From Bacteroidota bacterium (GTDB lineage Bacteria; Bacteroidota; Bacteroidia; Chitinophagales; Chitinophagaceae), in NCBI GenBank assembly GCA_018970395.1, contig JAGWWM010000012.1:1-62281 (forward strand): DNA of 62,281 bases. Direction: 5' to 3'. Both the position numbers and the translations under genes were made by a program. How positions within the stretch are numbered: the stretch's first letter is position 1; every line of letters begins with the position of its first letter. Shown in pieces: positions 1 through 9,067 of the stretch. The notes beneath the pieces are model-generated. The model was not told the origin of the DNA. It ran no database searches and saw only the letters and a program-made list of their open reading frames with translations.

Positions 1-91
1 TACTCCACATAAAAACACCTAAAACAAAGAAGAAAAAAAACTTAAACAATTCTAAACGAGCCGTATAAAGTCCCAGTAAAAATAAACGCAT
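1..91 (-). CDS. Partial hypothetical membrane protein, cut by the left edge
   Basis: An open frame begins with ATG at 91 on the minus strand and runs off the left edge without a stop after 30 codons. The residues are strongly hydrophobic, with a run of phenylalanines, leucines and valines (starting MRLFLLGLYTARLELF). That fits an N-terminal membrane segment. The family cannot be identified from so short a piece, and a chance open frame is possible. It is in the same orientation as the SUI1-type and nadC genes to its right, so it could be the next gene of that series. Confidence 0.35.
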   Translation of the reverse strand, partial: MRLFLLGLYTARLELFKFFFFFVLGVFMWS

Positions 92-163
92 CTTTAAATA
101 ATATGTTGGATATAAATTGTACCCCTGCAAAGCAGCAATATATGTCAAATTTATAACAGTATT

Positions 164-502
164 TTATCCCTTTTTAGCTTTCAGATAACCATTCTTCACA
201 AGATATTGCATCACTTTCTCCCGATGATCTCCCTGCATAATAATTTCATCCGTTTTAACGGACCCTCCGGTTCCACAATAATTTCGGAGTTGTTTGCCCA
301 GCAGTTCAGCATCGGCAATCTGTCCTACAAAACCGGCAATCAGCGTTACCGTTTTACCTGCCCGATGTTTAGTTTGCAAAGAAACTTTCAGCAATTGTTC
401 TGCGGGCGGTAAAGTCATTGCTTCTTCTCCTTCTTCATTGATTTTAACATCCGGATTGGTACTGAATACAAGTCCGCCAAAACTTTTAATTTTTTTTGTC
501 AT
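164..502 (-). CDS. SUI1/eIF1-type translation initiation factor (YciH family)
   Basis: This 112-residue protein matches the size and layout of the bacterial YciH/eIF1 family. It has a flexible N-terminus (about residues 1-40), then a SUI1 domain with the pattern KHRAGKTVTLIAGF near 45-58 and LRNYCGTGGSVKTDEI near 72-87, ending in a lysine-rich tail. Family members bind the small ribosomal subunit and are thought to affect start-site selection; the bacterial role is not settled. It lies 11 bp downstream of nadC on the same strand and is probably co-transcribed with it. The family call is firm, the cellular role is not. Confidence 0.88.
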   Translation of the reverse strand: MTKKIKSFGGLVFSTNPDVKINEEGEEAMTLPPAEQLLKVSLQTKHRAGKTVTLIAGFVGQIADAELLGKQLRNYCGTGGSVKTDEIIMQGDHREKVMQYLVKNGYLKAKKG

Positions 503-513
503 AGTCGAGCCGT

Positions 514-1371
514 TTAAAGGAAAGATGCTTTTAAGCTGAGGTCAATTCCTTTCGCCTGATGAATGAGTGCTCCAACACTGATAAAATCCACTCCTGTGGC
601 AGCATAGTCCACAATATTATCCAGATTGATGCCCCCACTGGCTTCTGTTTCACATCGCTTTTGAATCATGGATACTGCGATCTTCAAGTCATCGGGAATA
701 AAATTATCCAGCATAATCCGATCCGCCTTTCCGTTTTTCAACACCTGTTCTACTTCTGATAAATTTCTGGTTTCTATTTCAATCTTTAATCCGGGCTTGA
801 TGTTTTGCACGTAGCGATAGGCGCTGTCCAGCGCTTGATTGATTCCGCCGCAGTAGTCAATATGATTGTCTTTGATTAATATCTGATCATATAAAGCAAA
901 ACGATGATTAAACCCTCCTCCTATACGCACCGCTTCTTTCTCCAACAAGCGAAACCCGGGAGTAGTCTTTCTGGTATCCAGCAATTTCACAGGATAACCT
1001 TTGACTTTTTCTACATACTGTCTCGTGAGGGTCGCAATGCCGCTCATGCGCTGCATCGTATTCAACACCACCCGCTCACATTGTAAAATAGTGTGGATGC
1101 TCGCCTCCACTTCAAAAGCAATCTCGCCGAACTGCACAACAGTGCCATCCGTAATCTTTTGTTCTACTATACAACCTGGCTCACGATGACGGAAAATGGC
1201 TTTCGCCGCTTCTACCCCTGCCAGTACTCCCCTTTGTTTAATTTTCAGCACCGCTCTCCCTTTCGCATCAGAAGGAATACAACTCAACGTGGTATGATCC
1301 CCGTCTCCAATATCTTCTCTTAAAGCATTTTCAATGAAATGTGCCAGCAGTTCCTGAAATTGAGATTCCAT
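514..1371 (-). CDS. nadC: Nicotinate-nucleotide pyrophosphorylase (carboxylating)
   Basis: The enzyme converts quinolinate and PRPP to nicotinate mononucleotide, the step joining de novo NAD synthesis to the common pathway. The 285-residue product has the usual length, with the N-terminal REDIGDGDHTT segment and the core motif RKTTPGFRLLEKEAVRIGGG, which carries the basic residues that bind phosphate and carboxylates. I start at ATG 1371 (MESQFQELLAHF). The frame stays open to 1488, but the extra 39 residues translate a low-complexity intergenic repeat. A promoter-like TAGCTTTG lies 5 nt before this ATG. nadA and nadB are not in the window. Confidence 0.95.
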   Translation of the reverse strand: MESQFQELLAHFIENALREDIGDGDHTTLSCIPSDAKGRAVLKIKQRGVLAGVEAAKAIFRHREPGCIVEQKITDGTVVQFGEIAFEVEASIHTILQCERVVLNTMQRMSGIATLTRQYVEKVKGYPVKLLDTRKTTPGFRLLEKEAVRIGGGFNHRFALYDQILIKDNHIDYCGGINQALDSAYRYVQNIKPGLKIEIETRNLSEVEQVLKNGKADRIMLDNFIPDDLKIAVSMIQKRCETEASGGINLDNIVDYAATGVDFISVGALIHQAKGIDLSLKASFL

Positions 1372-1376
1372 AATTA

Positions 1377-1384
1377 CAAAGCTA
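1377..1384 (-). promoter_or_regulatory. Bacteroidota -7 element before nadC
   Basis: On the minus strand the sequence reads TAGCTTTG, matching TAnnTTTG, and ends 5 nt before the nadC ATG at 1371. Transcription would start at or next to the start codon. No well-spaced -33 TTTG is evident. Confidence 0.45.
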
Positions 1385-1408
1385 AAGGACTCAAACCAAA
1401 AACGAATA

Positions 1409-1440
1409 GGTTGTAGGTTATAAGTTGTAGGTTGTAAGTT
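1409..1440. repeat. Low-complexity TTGTAGGTT-type repeat
   Basis: About 32 bp made of variants of TTGTAGGTT and TTGTAAGTT in roughly 10-bp steps between divergent nadC and gpmI. Similar strings occur near 46479, 51301 and 51561, always between genes. Looser relatives lie near 18820 and 53087. Confidence 0.6.
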
Positions 1441-1476
1441 TTCAATATTAAATGCTTGGAAGTGAAAGAAGCATAA

Positions 1477-1485
1477 TAATTTTGC
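1477..1485 (+). promoter_or_regulatory. gpmI promoter -7 element
   Basis: TAATTTTGC matches the Bacteroidota consensus TAnnTTTGC and lies 20 nt upstream of the gpmI ATG at 1506. A TTGG at 1457-1460 sits where the -33 element is expected. Confidence 0.5.
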
Positions 1486-1505
1486 CATTCATCTATCAAA
1501 AATTT

Positions 1506-3023
1506 ATGCGTAAAAAAGCAATCCTGATTATAATGGACGGATGGGGGTTAGGGAAAGTGCCCTCCTCAGATGCCATTCAACAAGCCAACACTCCTTTTGT
1601 AGATGGTCTGTATGCCCAATATCCCAATACCACCTTAACCACCTGCGGCGAAGTCGTCGGTTTACCGGATGGACAAATGGGCAATAGTGAAGTTGGTCAC
1701 CTTAATCTGGGTGCAGGTCGGATTGTCTATCAGGAATTACAACGAATTCAGGTGGCAATTAAAGACGGTTCTTTCGAAAAGAATGCCCCGCTCAATGCAG
1801 CGATAGATTACGCATTGAAGGAAAATAAAAAATTACATCTGCTGGGTTTGGTGAGCGATGGCGGTGTTCATTCACATACCGATCACCTGAAAGCCATCAC
1901 TTCACTTTGTCATAAAAAAGGACTGAGCAATGTCTTCATTCATGCGTTTACCGACGGAAGAGATACAGATCCTAAAAGCGGTGTGGGATACCTGACCGAT
2001 CTGCAACAACATCTTAATCAAACCACGGGCACCATTGCTACGATCACGGGCCGTTATTATGCCATGGATCGGGATAAAAGATGGGAACGCGTAAAGAAAG
2101 CTTATGATGCCTTAACGGCCGGAATTGGTCAAACGACAGAAGACCCCATCAAGGAAGTTGCCGCCGCTTATGAAAATGGTGTTACCGATGAATTTATTCT
2201 CCCCATTATCAATGTCAGTGTTGACGGAAAAATCACAGAGGGTGACGCTGTCATCTGTTTCAATTTCAGAACAGATCGTTGTCGGGAAATCACCCAGGTA
2301 TTATCACAACAGGATATGCCAGAATTTGAAATGAAAAAAATCGATCTGCGTTATACCACGATGACGGAATATGATAAAACCTATCAAAACGTACAGGTGA
2401 TTTTTGAAACAGATAATCTGAACCAAACGCTGGGAGAAGTGCTGGCAGCAAATGGCAAAACACAAATCAGAATTGCGGAGACGGAAAAATATCCGCATGT
2501 AAGTTTCTTTTTCAGCGGGGGAAGAGAGCAACCTTTCGAAGGAGAAAAACGGATTATGATTCCTTCGCCCAAAGTAGCAACCTACGATCTGCAACCCGAA
2601 ATGAGTGCCTACGAATTAACAGATGCTATTGTCCCGGAGATTGAAAAAGAAACTGCTGACTTTATTTGTCTGAACTATGCGAATGCCGACATGGTAGGGC
2701 ATACCGGCGTATTTGAAGCAGGCATCAAGGCCGCTGAAACGGTGGATACTTGCGTGGCTCGAGTTGTCAAAGCTGCTTTACAACACAACTATACCGTATT
2801 TCTAACTGCAGATCATGGCAATGCCGATTATATGATTAACGAAGACGGCTCTCCAAATACAGCACACACTTTGAATCCTGTTCCGCTTTTTGTGATTGAT
2901 AAAGAGTGGAAAGGAAAATTAAAGTCCGGAAAGCTGGGTGATATTGCACCCACTATTCTGCACTTCATGGATCTGGAGATACCGAAGGAGATGACGGGGG
3001 ATGTGTTGGAGGTTGAGAGTTGA
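1506..3023 (+). CDS. gpmI: 2,3-bisphosphoglycerate-independent phosphoglycerate mutase
   Basis: It interconverts 3- and 2-phosphoglycerate in glycolysis and gluconeogenesis through a phosphoserine intermediate and two Mn(II) ions. The 505-residue product has the full family length and belongs to the alkaline phosphatase superfamily. Asp11 in IIMDGWGLG is a metal ligand and Ser61 in DGQMGNSEVGH is the expected nucleophile. Later metal motifs are visible as HAFTDGRDTDP and FLTADHGNADYM. The frame is open from 1452, but the family N-terminus MRKKAILIIMDGWG begins at ATG 1506, and a promoter-like element at 1477 supports that start. It is monocistronic and divergent from nadC. Confidence 0.97.
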   Translation: MRKKAILIIMDGWGLGKVPSSDAIQQANTPFVDGLYAQYPNTTLTTCGEVVGLPDGQMGNSEVGHLNLGAGRIVYQELQRIQVAIKDGSFEKNAPLNAAIDYALKENKKLHLLGLVSDGGVHSHTDHLKAITSLCHKKGLSNVFIHAFTDGRDTDPKSGVGYLTDLQQHLNQTTGTIATITGRYYAMDRDKRWERVKKAYDALTAGIGQTTEDPIKEVAAAYENGVTDEFILPIINVSVDGKITEGDAVICFNFRTDRCREITQVLSQQDMPEFEMKKIDLRYTTMTEYDKTYQNVQVIFETDNLNQTLGEVLAANGKTQIRIAETEKYPHVSFFFSGGREQPFEGEKRIMIPSPKVATYDLQPEMSAYELTDAIVPEIEKETADFICLNYANADMVGHTGVFEAGIKAAETVDTCVARVVKAALQHNYTVFLTADHGNADYMINEDGSPNTAHTLNPVPLFVIDKEWKGKLKSGKLGDIAPTILHFMDLEIPKEMTGDVLEVES

Positions 3024-3040
3024 AGGTCACAGATAAATTT

Positions 3041-3060
3041 CCCCCTCCTTTAGGAGGGGG
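3041..3060. repeat. GC-rich palindrome, possible gpmI terminator
   Basis: CCCCCTCCT and AGGAGGGGG form a perfect 9-bp stem around TT, starting 17 bp after the gpmI stop. It is followed by ACCAAGGGGGAGG, which repeats part of the right arm. There is no T-tract, so it may be a dispersed palindromic repeat rather than a classical terminator. Confidence 0.6.
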
Positions 3061-3120
3061 ACCAAGGGGGAGGAAAACAATTATTTAACTTCAATCATTA
3101 ATTACTTATTGATCTCTCTC

Positions 3121-5439
3121 ATGCTTCGCCATTCAATCAAAACACTTTCACTTAATGTGATTGCTCTTGTTGCAATTTTTGCAACCTCACAAGGACAAGT
3201 TGTACCTAAAGACAGCATCATTCCGGAACTGAATGAAATCATCGTCAGTGCGAATAAATTTCCGGAGAAGAAAAAAAATATTGCTCAAAAAATTGATCTT
3301 ATTTCAGCTCAATATATCAATCGGGCAAATACTCAAAATACCGGTGACCTGCTGCAAAGCGCAGGCAATATTTTTGTGCAGAAAAGTCAGCAAGGCGGCA
3401 GTAGTCCGGTCATCAGAGGGTTTGAAGCAAGCCGTGTTTTGTTGATTGTGGATGGCGTTCGAATGAATAACCTGATTTATCGCTCCGGGCATTTACAAAA
3501 TGTAATCACCGTAGATCAAAATATGCTGGAAAGCATAGAAGTATTGTATGGCCCATCTTCTACGCTTTACGGAAGTGACGCACTCGGTGGAGCAGTTCAT
3601 TTTCGCACCAAAATGCCTCAGCTTGCCCAACCGGGAAAAAGTTTTTTTATAAGCGGCAATCATTTCACTCGATATAGTTCTGCCAACCATGAAAAAACTC
3701 TTCACAGCGATATCAATATTGGCGGGGAAAAATGGGCATGGTTGCAGTCTTATACGTTTAGTGATTTCGGAGATATGAGGATGGGGAGCCAATATCCAGA
3801 AAAATACCCTTCCTTTGGAAAAAGAGATTCTTTTGTAAGCCGCATTAATGGAGTGGATACGGTACTTAAAAACAGCAACCCCAACCTGCAAAAATTCAGC
3901 GGGTATCAGCAATGGGATATCCTTCAAAAATTTCTTTTTAAACCTTCCGCTTCTGTTACCCACAGTTTAAATCTGCAATTGTCGAACACAAATAATGTGC
4001 CTCGCTACGATCGCTTGCAGGATAAACGAGATTTTGGCGGAAATATTGGTCGAACCCTGCGTTGGGCTGAGTGGTCTTATGGGCCGCAGACTCGATTTTT
4101 TTCTGCTTATGAATTAAAAATTAATCCTTCAAGAGTACTAGATCAGATGAATTTGAATGTCAACTATCAATACATTGAAGAAAGTCGTTTACAAAGACAA
4201 TTCCGCGCAGCAGGCAGAGAAGCAAGAGTAGAGAAAGTGAATGTGTTGGGACTTAATCTGGATATCAGAAAAAACTGGGGACAACATGAATTAACAACCG
4301 GAGCGGATGTGCAATTCAGCAACCTTAGATCTATCGCAAAGATTACTAATGTCAATACCGGAATAGTTAGCAATTTGGCAGACACCCGCTATCCCAATGG
4401 GAAAAACAATATGTTACAAGGAGGTTTTTTTGCCCAGCACATTTATAAATTCAAGAATAAGAAAATCCTACTCAATGATGGCTTACGCCTACAGTACAGC
4501 AATCTGTATTCATCCATCGCAGACAATTCCTTTCGAAATTTACCATATACGGTCATTCGTCAAAACAATACCGCTTTAACCGGCAATCTGGGTTTTGTTT
4601 TTTTGCCATCCCAACAACAAAAGATTGCCACCAATTTCTCTGTCGGATTTCGCGTTCCCAATGTGGATGACCTTGCGAAAATTTTTGAGTCTGGCACTAC
4701 CGGCGGAATACAACAGGTGGTTGTGCCTAACCCGGATATTAAACCGGAGCGCACCTATAATATAGACATTAACTATTTGCAGGCGTTTGGGAAGCATTTT
4801 CGAATGGAGGCAAGCGCCTTCTATACCCGTTTTACGGATGCACTGGTTAAAGTCCCATTTACATACAACGGACAGGATTCTGTCCTTTATAACGGAGTAA
4901 AAAGTCAGGTGCTCGCAAACGTCAACGCAAACAGAGCTTTTCTCTATGGTTTCTCAGCTGGACTTCATTTATCTTTTCAATCCATTGTGTTGAGCTCAAC
5001 CATTAACTATACCGAAGGAAGATTTGAAACGGATGAGAACAAGCCATCCTCTATTTACGAGCAGCAAACAGATGGCTCTTATAAGCTGGTAAAAAAGAAA
5101 GTTAGTTCCAAACCATTGGATCATATCCCGCCATTATTTGGGAAAACAAGTATCGCTTTTCAAAAACACAAATGGAGCACTGAGCTGTTTTGTTTGTATA
5201 ATGGATGGAAAAGATTGGATGACTACAATGCGGATGGAGAGGACAATGCGCAATATGCTACGCCAGAGGGCATGCCTGCATGGTTTACGCTCAATATGCG
5301 CACCTCTTTTCAAATTACCCCAAAATTACTTTTTCAGTTCGCTGCTGAAAACCTGTTGGATCGGAATTATCGCGTTTTTGCTTCCGGTTTTTCAGCTCCC
5401 GGAAGAAATTTTGTCATCACCCTTCGCCTCCGGCATTGA
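3121..5439 (+). CDS. TonB-dependent outer membrane receptor, heme/hemoglobin-receptor-like
   Basis: This 772-residue outer membrane transporter takes up a ligand using TonB energy. A signal peptide covers about residues 1-28, the plug about 40-165 (NTGDLLQSAGNIFVQKS, RGFEASRVLLIVDGVRMNN, YGPSSTLYGSDALGG), and the rest forms the barrel ending in an aromatic-rich C-terminus. FRVPNVDDLAKIFE followed by NPDIKPERTYNID resembles the FRAP and NPNL boxes of heme/hemoglobin receptors, so heme uptake is a reasonable guess but unproven. I start at ATG 3121; a TTG at 3109 would add four residues. No fused carboxypeptidase-like domain precedes the plug, and no SusD partner is adjacent. Confidence 0.9.
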   Translation: MLRHSIKTLSLNVIALVAIFATSQGQVVPKDSIIPELNEIIVSANKFPEKKKNIAQKIDLISAQYINRANTQNTGDLLQSAGNIFVQKSQQGGSSPVIRGFEASRVLLIVDGVRMNNLIYRSGHLQNVITVDQNMLESIEVLYGPSSTLYGSDALGGAVHFRTKMPQLAQPGKSFFISGNHFTRYSSANHEKTLHSDINIGGEKWAWLQSYTFSDFGDMRMGSQYPEKYPSFGKRDSFVSRINGVDTVLKNSNPNLQKFSGYQQWDILQKFLFKPSASVTHSLNLQLSNTNNVPRYDRLQDKRDFGGNIGRTLRWAEWSYGPQTRFFSAYELKINPSRVLDQMNLNVNYQYIEESRLQRQFRAAGREARVEKVNVLGLNLDIRKNWGQHELTTGADVQFSNLRSIAKITNVNTGIVSNLADTRYPNGKNNMLQGGFFAQHIYKFKNKKILLNDGLRLQYSNLYSSIADNSFRNLPYTVIRQNNTALTGNLGFVFLPSQQQKIATNFSVGFRVPNVDDLAKIFESGTTGGIQQVVVPNPDIKPERTYNIDINYLQAFGKHFRMEASAFYTRFTDALVKVPFTYNGQDSVLYNGVKSQVLANVNANRAFLYGFSAGLHLSFQSIVLSSTINYTEGRFETDENKPSSIYEQQTDGSYKLVKKKVSSKPLDHIPPLFGKTSIAFQKHKWSTELFCLYNGWKRLDDYNADGEDNAQYATPEGMPAWFTLNMRTSFQITPKLLFQFAAENLLDRNYRVFASGFSAPGRNFVITLRLRH

Positions 5440-5444
5440 TAACC

Positions 5445-5453
5445 TAATTTTGC
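5445..5453 (+). promoter_or_regulatory. -7 element directly before the 5457 start codon
   Basis: TAATTTTGC matches TAnnTTTGC exactly and ends only 3 nt before ATG 5457. Transcription would begin at about the start codon, giving a leaderless message. Confidence 0.5.
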
Positions 5454-5456
5454 AGT

Positions 5457-6008
5457 ATGTATAAATGGGTTTTAATTTTTGCTGTAATGCTGGAAATGTT
5501 TGGTTGCAAAGAGTCTGCTTCCAAAAACGAGTATCCGGCCATTGATGTTACAGGCTACCTGAAAGGTCAGTTGAAATTCATTGATACCGTTGCCTATGGA
5601 CTTTTAAAAGTAACGGAAAAAGAAGGAAGTGAACCCGATTCAGTTTATCTCAACAAGCAACAGGTTAAGGCCCTGGTTGAACCTTTTCTTTCAGCAGAAA
5701 TTTCAAAAGCACAATTAGAAAAAAACTATAGAGAAACTTCTTTCGCTGACGCGACTACTTCTTTTATAACCATCACATATGTAACTAAAGAAAACTCTTC
5801 AACTTTTCAACAAGTTGATGTTTATATTGAACCTCAGTCCGGAGCTATTCGGCAGCTTTACTTAACAGGTTTTTTTGATACGCCTATGGGCTTAATTAGA
5901 AAACAATTACTATGGTTTCACAATAAGGGGGGAAATATTATTTCAACTCCAATAAATAATTCTTCCGGAAATTTACCCTCAATTACAGAAAGATTAATAT
6001 GGCTGTAA
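5457..6008 (+). CDS. Putative lipoprotein of unknown function
   Basis: I do not recognise this 183-residue protein. The N-terminus is a short hydrophobic stretch ending in MFGC at Cys17, followed by a polar segment, which suggests a lipoprotein signal although the lipobox is imperfect. The body is mixed and soluble-looking, with no cysteines after the signal. It starts 17 bp after the TonB receptor and ends 9 bp before uvrC, so a transcriptional link to either is possible. The TAATTTTGC just before its ATG suggests its own promoter. A role linked to the receptor is speculation. Confidence 0.65.
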   Translation: MYKWVLIFAVMLEMFGCKESASKNEYPAIDVTGYLKGQLKFIDTVAYGLLKVTEKEGSEPDSVYLNKQQVKALVEPFLSAEISKAQLEKNYRETSFADATTSFITITYVTKENSSTFQQVDVYIEPQSGAIRQLYLTGFFDTPMGLIRKQLLWFHNKGGNIISTPINNSSGNLPSITERLIWL

Positions 6009-6017
6009 AACAAAGCC

Positions 6018-7829
6018 ATGACTCCAGAAAAGTTTAAAGATATTGCCACTACCTTACCCAAAGAGCCGGGCGTGTATCGGTATTATGATGCCCGTGAAAA
6101 ACTGCTCTATGTAGGAAAAGCAAAAAATTTAAAAAACCGGATCAGCAGCTACTTTACCGATAAACAAATTTCACATAAAACTAGATTGCTGGTAAGCCGC
6201 ATTGAACGCATTGAATACACCATTGTTCAATCAGAAGCAGATGCGCTTTTTTTGGAAAACACGCTCATCAAACAACATCGGCCCGTATTCAATATCGAAT
6301 TAAAAGACGATAAGGGTTATCCTTATATTGTCATCAAAAATGAATCCTTTCCTCGAATATTTTTAACTCGCAGAAAACTCAATGACGGCTCCGAATACCT
6401 CGGCCCGTTTGCCTCTGCAGGTAAAGTGAGAGAATTGATTACATTCATCAAACAATACCTGCCCATCCGAAACTGCAACTTGCAATTAACCCCAAAAAAT
6501 ATTGCTCAGAAGAAATTCAAATCATGTCTGGAATATCAGCTTGGCAATTGTAAAGCACCCTGCGTAGGCTTGCAAAGCGAGGCGGACTATCAGGACAATA
6601 TCGAACAGATCAAATATCTCCTAAATGGGAATCTGCAAAGCGTCATACAATTTCTTAAAGCGCAGATGAAACAATATGCTGCTGAATTATCTTTTGAAAA
6701 AGCGGCAATCGTAAAAAATAAAATTGAATATCTTGAAAATTACAGATCTAAGTCAACAGTGGTCAATGCCGGCGTGAAAGAAGCAGACGTTTTTTATTTG
6801 CTTCGGGAAGATGAGATGATTTTTGTCAATTACCTTATGGTAAGAAACAGCACTGTGATTCAATCGGAAAGCAGAAGTCTTCCGGCAAGATTGGAAGAAA
6901 GTGATGCGGAGCTGCTTTCCATGATCATACATGAATGGAGGATGGTATTTAAAACTGAGGCAAAGGAAATCATTCTTCCCTTCTCTATTGAATGGTTTGA
7001 TGCAGGAGTGCATATTTCAATACCCAAAAAAGGAGTAAAAAAACAACTGCTGGACATGTCGCGACTGAATGCGCAACATTTACTACAGCAATACAAAAAG
7101 CAGAAAAGTCTATTGCTTGCTCCTGCAGATCAGGATCACACAGAATTATTGAGGGAGGTAAAAGAAGCATTGCATTTACCGGAAATTCCAGGACACATAG
7201 AATGTTTCGACAACTCAAATTTTCAGGGGTCATATCCTGTATCGGCCATGGTCTGTTTTAAAGACGGGAAAGCATCCAAAGGAGATTATCGAAAGTTCAA
7301 CATCAAAACAGTGGAGGGGATTAATGATTTTGCCTCAATGGCGGAAGCGGTTTACAGAAGATACCATCGCTTGAAAACAGAAAACCTTCCGTTTCCTCAG
7401 CTCCTCATCATTGATGGCGGTAAAGGTCAATTAAGTGCGGCGTTGGAAAGTCTGAAAAAATTAGACTTGACTGATCGAATGACAGTAGTAGGATTAGCAA
7501 AAAACAAAGAAGAGATTTTTTTCCCCGGAGATAGCCAGTCGTTACAGCTGCCCCTCGATAGTCCGGTCTTATTATTTATTCGAAGTATTCGAGACGAAGT
7601 ACACCGTTTCGGTTTACGATTTCATAGAGAGAAGAGAAGTGTAGGAACGTTTAAAAATCAACTGACAGATATTGCCGGAATTGGGGAGGCCACAGTTAAA
7701 CTTCTATATACCCGATTTAAATCGATGGACGGCATCAGAAAGGCGGAGGTTGTGGAAATTAACAAATTGATTGGGGAGAAAAAGGGGATGCTGATTCAGC
7801 AATTTCTAAAAGAAAAAGGGGCCGGATAA
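6018..7829 (+). CDS. uvrC: Excinuclease ABC subunit C
   Basis: UvrC makes both incisions around damaged bases in nucleotide excision repair after UvrA/UvrB recognition. The 603-residue protein has a GIY-YIG nuclease domain at about residues 15-95 (GVYRYYDAREKLLYVGKAKN), a small cysteine-bearing segment near 165-185, a UVR motif for UvrB contact near 205-240, the RNase H-like second nuclease (ECFDNSNFQG, LLIIDGGKGQ), and a C-terminal helix-hairpin-helix region (IAGIGEATVKLLY). Length and domain order are normal. uvrA and uvrB are not in the window, as is usual. Confidence 0.97.
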   Translation: MTPEKFKDIATTLPKEPGVYRYYDAREKLLYVGKAKNLKNRISSYFTDKQISHKTRLLVSRIERIEYTIVQSEADALFLENTLIKQHRPVFNIELKDDKGYPYIVIKNESFPRIFLTRRKLNDGSEYLGPFASAGKVRELITFIKQYLPIRNCNLQLTPKNIAQKKFKSCLEYQLGNCKAPCVGLQSEADYQDNIEQIKYLLNGNLQSVIQFLKAQMKQYAAELSFEKAAIVKNKIEYLENYRSKSTVVNAGVKEADVFYLLREDEMIFVNYLMVRNSTVIQSESRSLPARLEESDAELLSMIIHEWRMVFKTEAKEIILPFSIEWFDAGVHISIPKKGVKKQLLDMSRLNAQHLLQQYKKQKSLLLAPADQDHTELLREVKEALHLPEIPGHIECFDNSNFQGSYPVSAMVCFKDGKASKGDYRKFNIKTVEGINDFASMAEAVYRRYHRLKTENLPFPQLLIIDGGKGQLSAALESLKKLDLTDRMTVVGLAKNKEEIFFPGDSQSLQLPLDSPVLLFIRSIRDEVHRFGLRFHREKRSVGTFKNQLTDIAGIGEATVKLLYTRFKSMDGIRKAEVVEINKLIGEKKGMLIQQFLKEKGAG

Positions 7830-7925
7830 AAATCCCGCCCCGTCTTTAAAATCCAATATCCTATGAAAAACCATGTCAAATATAATTCTGCAAATTTGTA
7901 TATGCAAGAATCTTTGTAAGGTTTT

Positions 7926-9056
7926 TTAGTACGACCACAAATCTTGCTCGTAATTGAAAATCTTTTCTTTGATATTCTCCCCTTCCAGCAAACGATATAG
8001 AGGGTCTTTAATGTATTCTTTCAGCTGGCGGTTAAAGGGATTGTCCATTGTTGTTTTAGTGATGTAGCTAGAAAAGAATCGGTTTTCGAATAATTCTTCC
8101 CAAGACATTCTGCCACCATAATTTTTACCGTTGTATGCATCAAATTTAGAAAGAATACCTCTACAATCAGGGTAATATACCCAAAACATCGGTGCAAAAA
8201 TTGGATTACCCGGATCTAAATCTTCTCCATCGCTTCTCTTCAATCGTTGCATAGGGGCGATACCAAGAATTCTTACAAACAGGCGAGAAGACTCCTTATC
8301 AAATACCCATTCTTCTTTTACTTTGAACAGATAGATACTGTCCAGTTCAAAAGCACGATTGGATACTTTATATTTGGTGATATTACCCTCTGCATCATAA
8401 ACCGCAGAAGTATCGGGTTTCCCAGTAATTTTTTCGATCACCTGATCAGGGGTAAGCGGGGTAGTAAAGCGATCATCAATAGAGGCATCAAAAGCGGTAA
8501 CTTCACGATCTCTGATTGCTTTGATCAAAATAGCAATAAAACGCTGATTGCCATTATCCTCATCATTTGCATAACGAAAAGCAAGATTAATTTTCTCCCG
8601 GGCGTCAATTTCCCTCCAGATTTTTTGACGATAAATCGCATCTTCTTCTCTGATATGCTCATAAGAAAGGGGTTGTCTGTCTTTAACTAAATTTCTTTCT
8701 ACAGATGCATCATTACGTTGAGAGACTTTTACAGAATCCAAAGCAGGATTACCACTTGACTTAACCACCTCGTAAGGCACATTAATCTTAGGTTGATTCG
8801 TAGGTTGGGGTTGATTGTTATTAGTAGAACCATAGCCTGAAGAAGCGGCACCTCCCGTAGCAGGAGTTCCATATCCGGAAGCGGCACCTCCTGTACCTGA
8901 AGCAGGAGCCCCATATCCAGAACTTGTTCCTCCTGTACCGTATCCGCTACTTGTAGCCGGCGTGGTCGTTTTTTTCTTCTTTTGGGCACTCAGTTGAGCA
9001 CTACAAATAAAAGAGAGGAGTACTAAAATAAATCCACTACGTTGAATCAAAGTCAT
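7926..9056 (-). CDS. gldN: Gliding motility / type IX secretion protein GldN
   Basis: GldN (PorN) partners GldK in the periplasmic and outer-membrane-associated ring of the type IX secretion system. The 376-residue protein begins with a signal peptide (about 1-25, ending LSAQ), then an unusual low-complexity segment at about 32-75 made of SGYG, TGG and ASG units, then the conserved GldN domain with WREIDAREKINLAF and the C-terminal region. It is the last gene of gldK-L-M-N, 11 bp after gldM. The Gly/Ser/Tyr-rich linker is the only odd feature and its DNA is repetitive, so its length may vary between strains. Confidence 0.95.
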   Translation of the reverse strand: MTLIQRSGFILVLLSFICSAQLSAQKKKKTTTPATSSGYGTGGTSSGYGAPASGTGGAASGYGTPATGGAASSGYGSTNNNQPQPTNQPKINVPYEVVKSSGNPALDSVKVSQRNDASVERNLVKDRQPLSYEHIREEDAIYRQKIWREIDAREKINLAFRYANDEDNGNQRFIAILIKAIRDREVTAFDASIDDRFTTPLTPDQVIEKITGKPDTSAVYDAEGNITKYKVSNRAFELDSIYLFKVKEEWVFDKESSRLFVRILGIAPMQRLKRSDGEDLDPGNPIFAPMFWVYYPDCRGILSKFDAYNGKNYGGRMSWEELFENRFFSSYITKTTMDNPFNRQLKEYIKDPLYRLLEGENIKEKIFNYEQDLWSY

Positions 9057-9067
9057 GATTTAGTAAT

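Noticed and set aside
1372-1488. The N-terminal extension of nadC to 1488
   Set aside because: The added codons translate TTGTAGGTT-type intergenic repeats and lie upstream of the conserved N-terminus; a promoter-like element lies inside.
3041-3075. The CCCCCTCC palindrome as a definite terminator
   Set aside because: No T-tract follows the stem; it may be only a dispersed repeat, so it is listed as a repeat.
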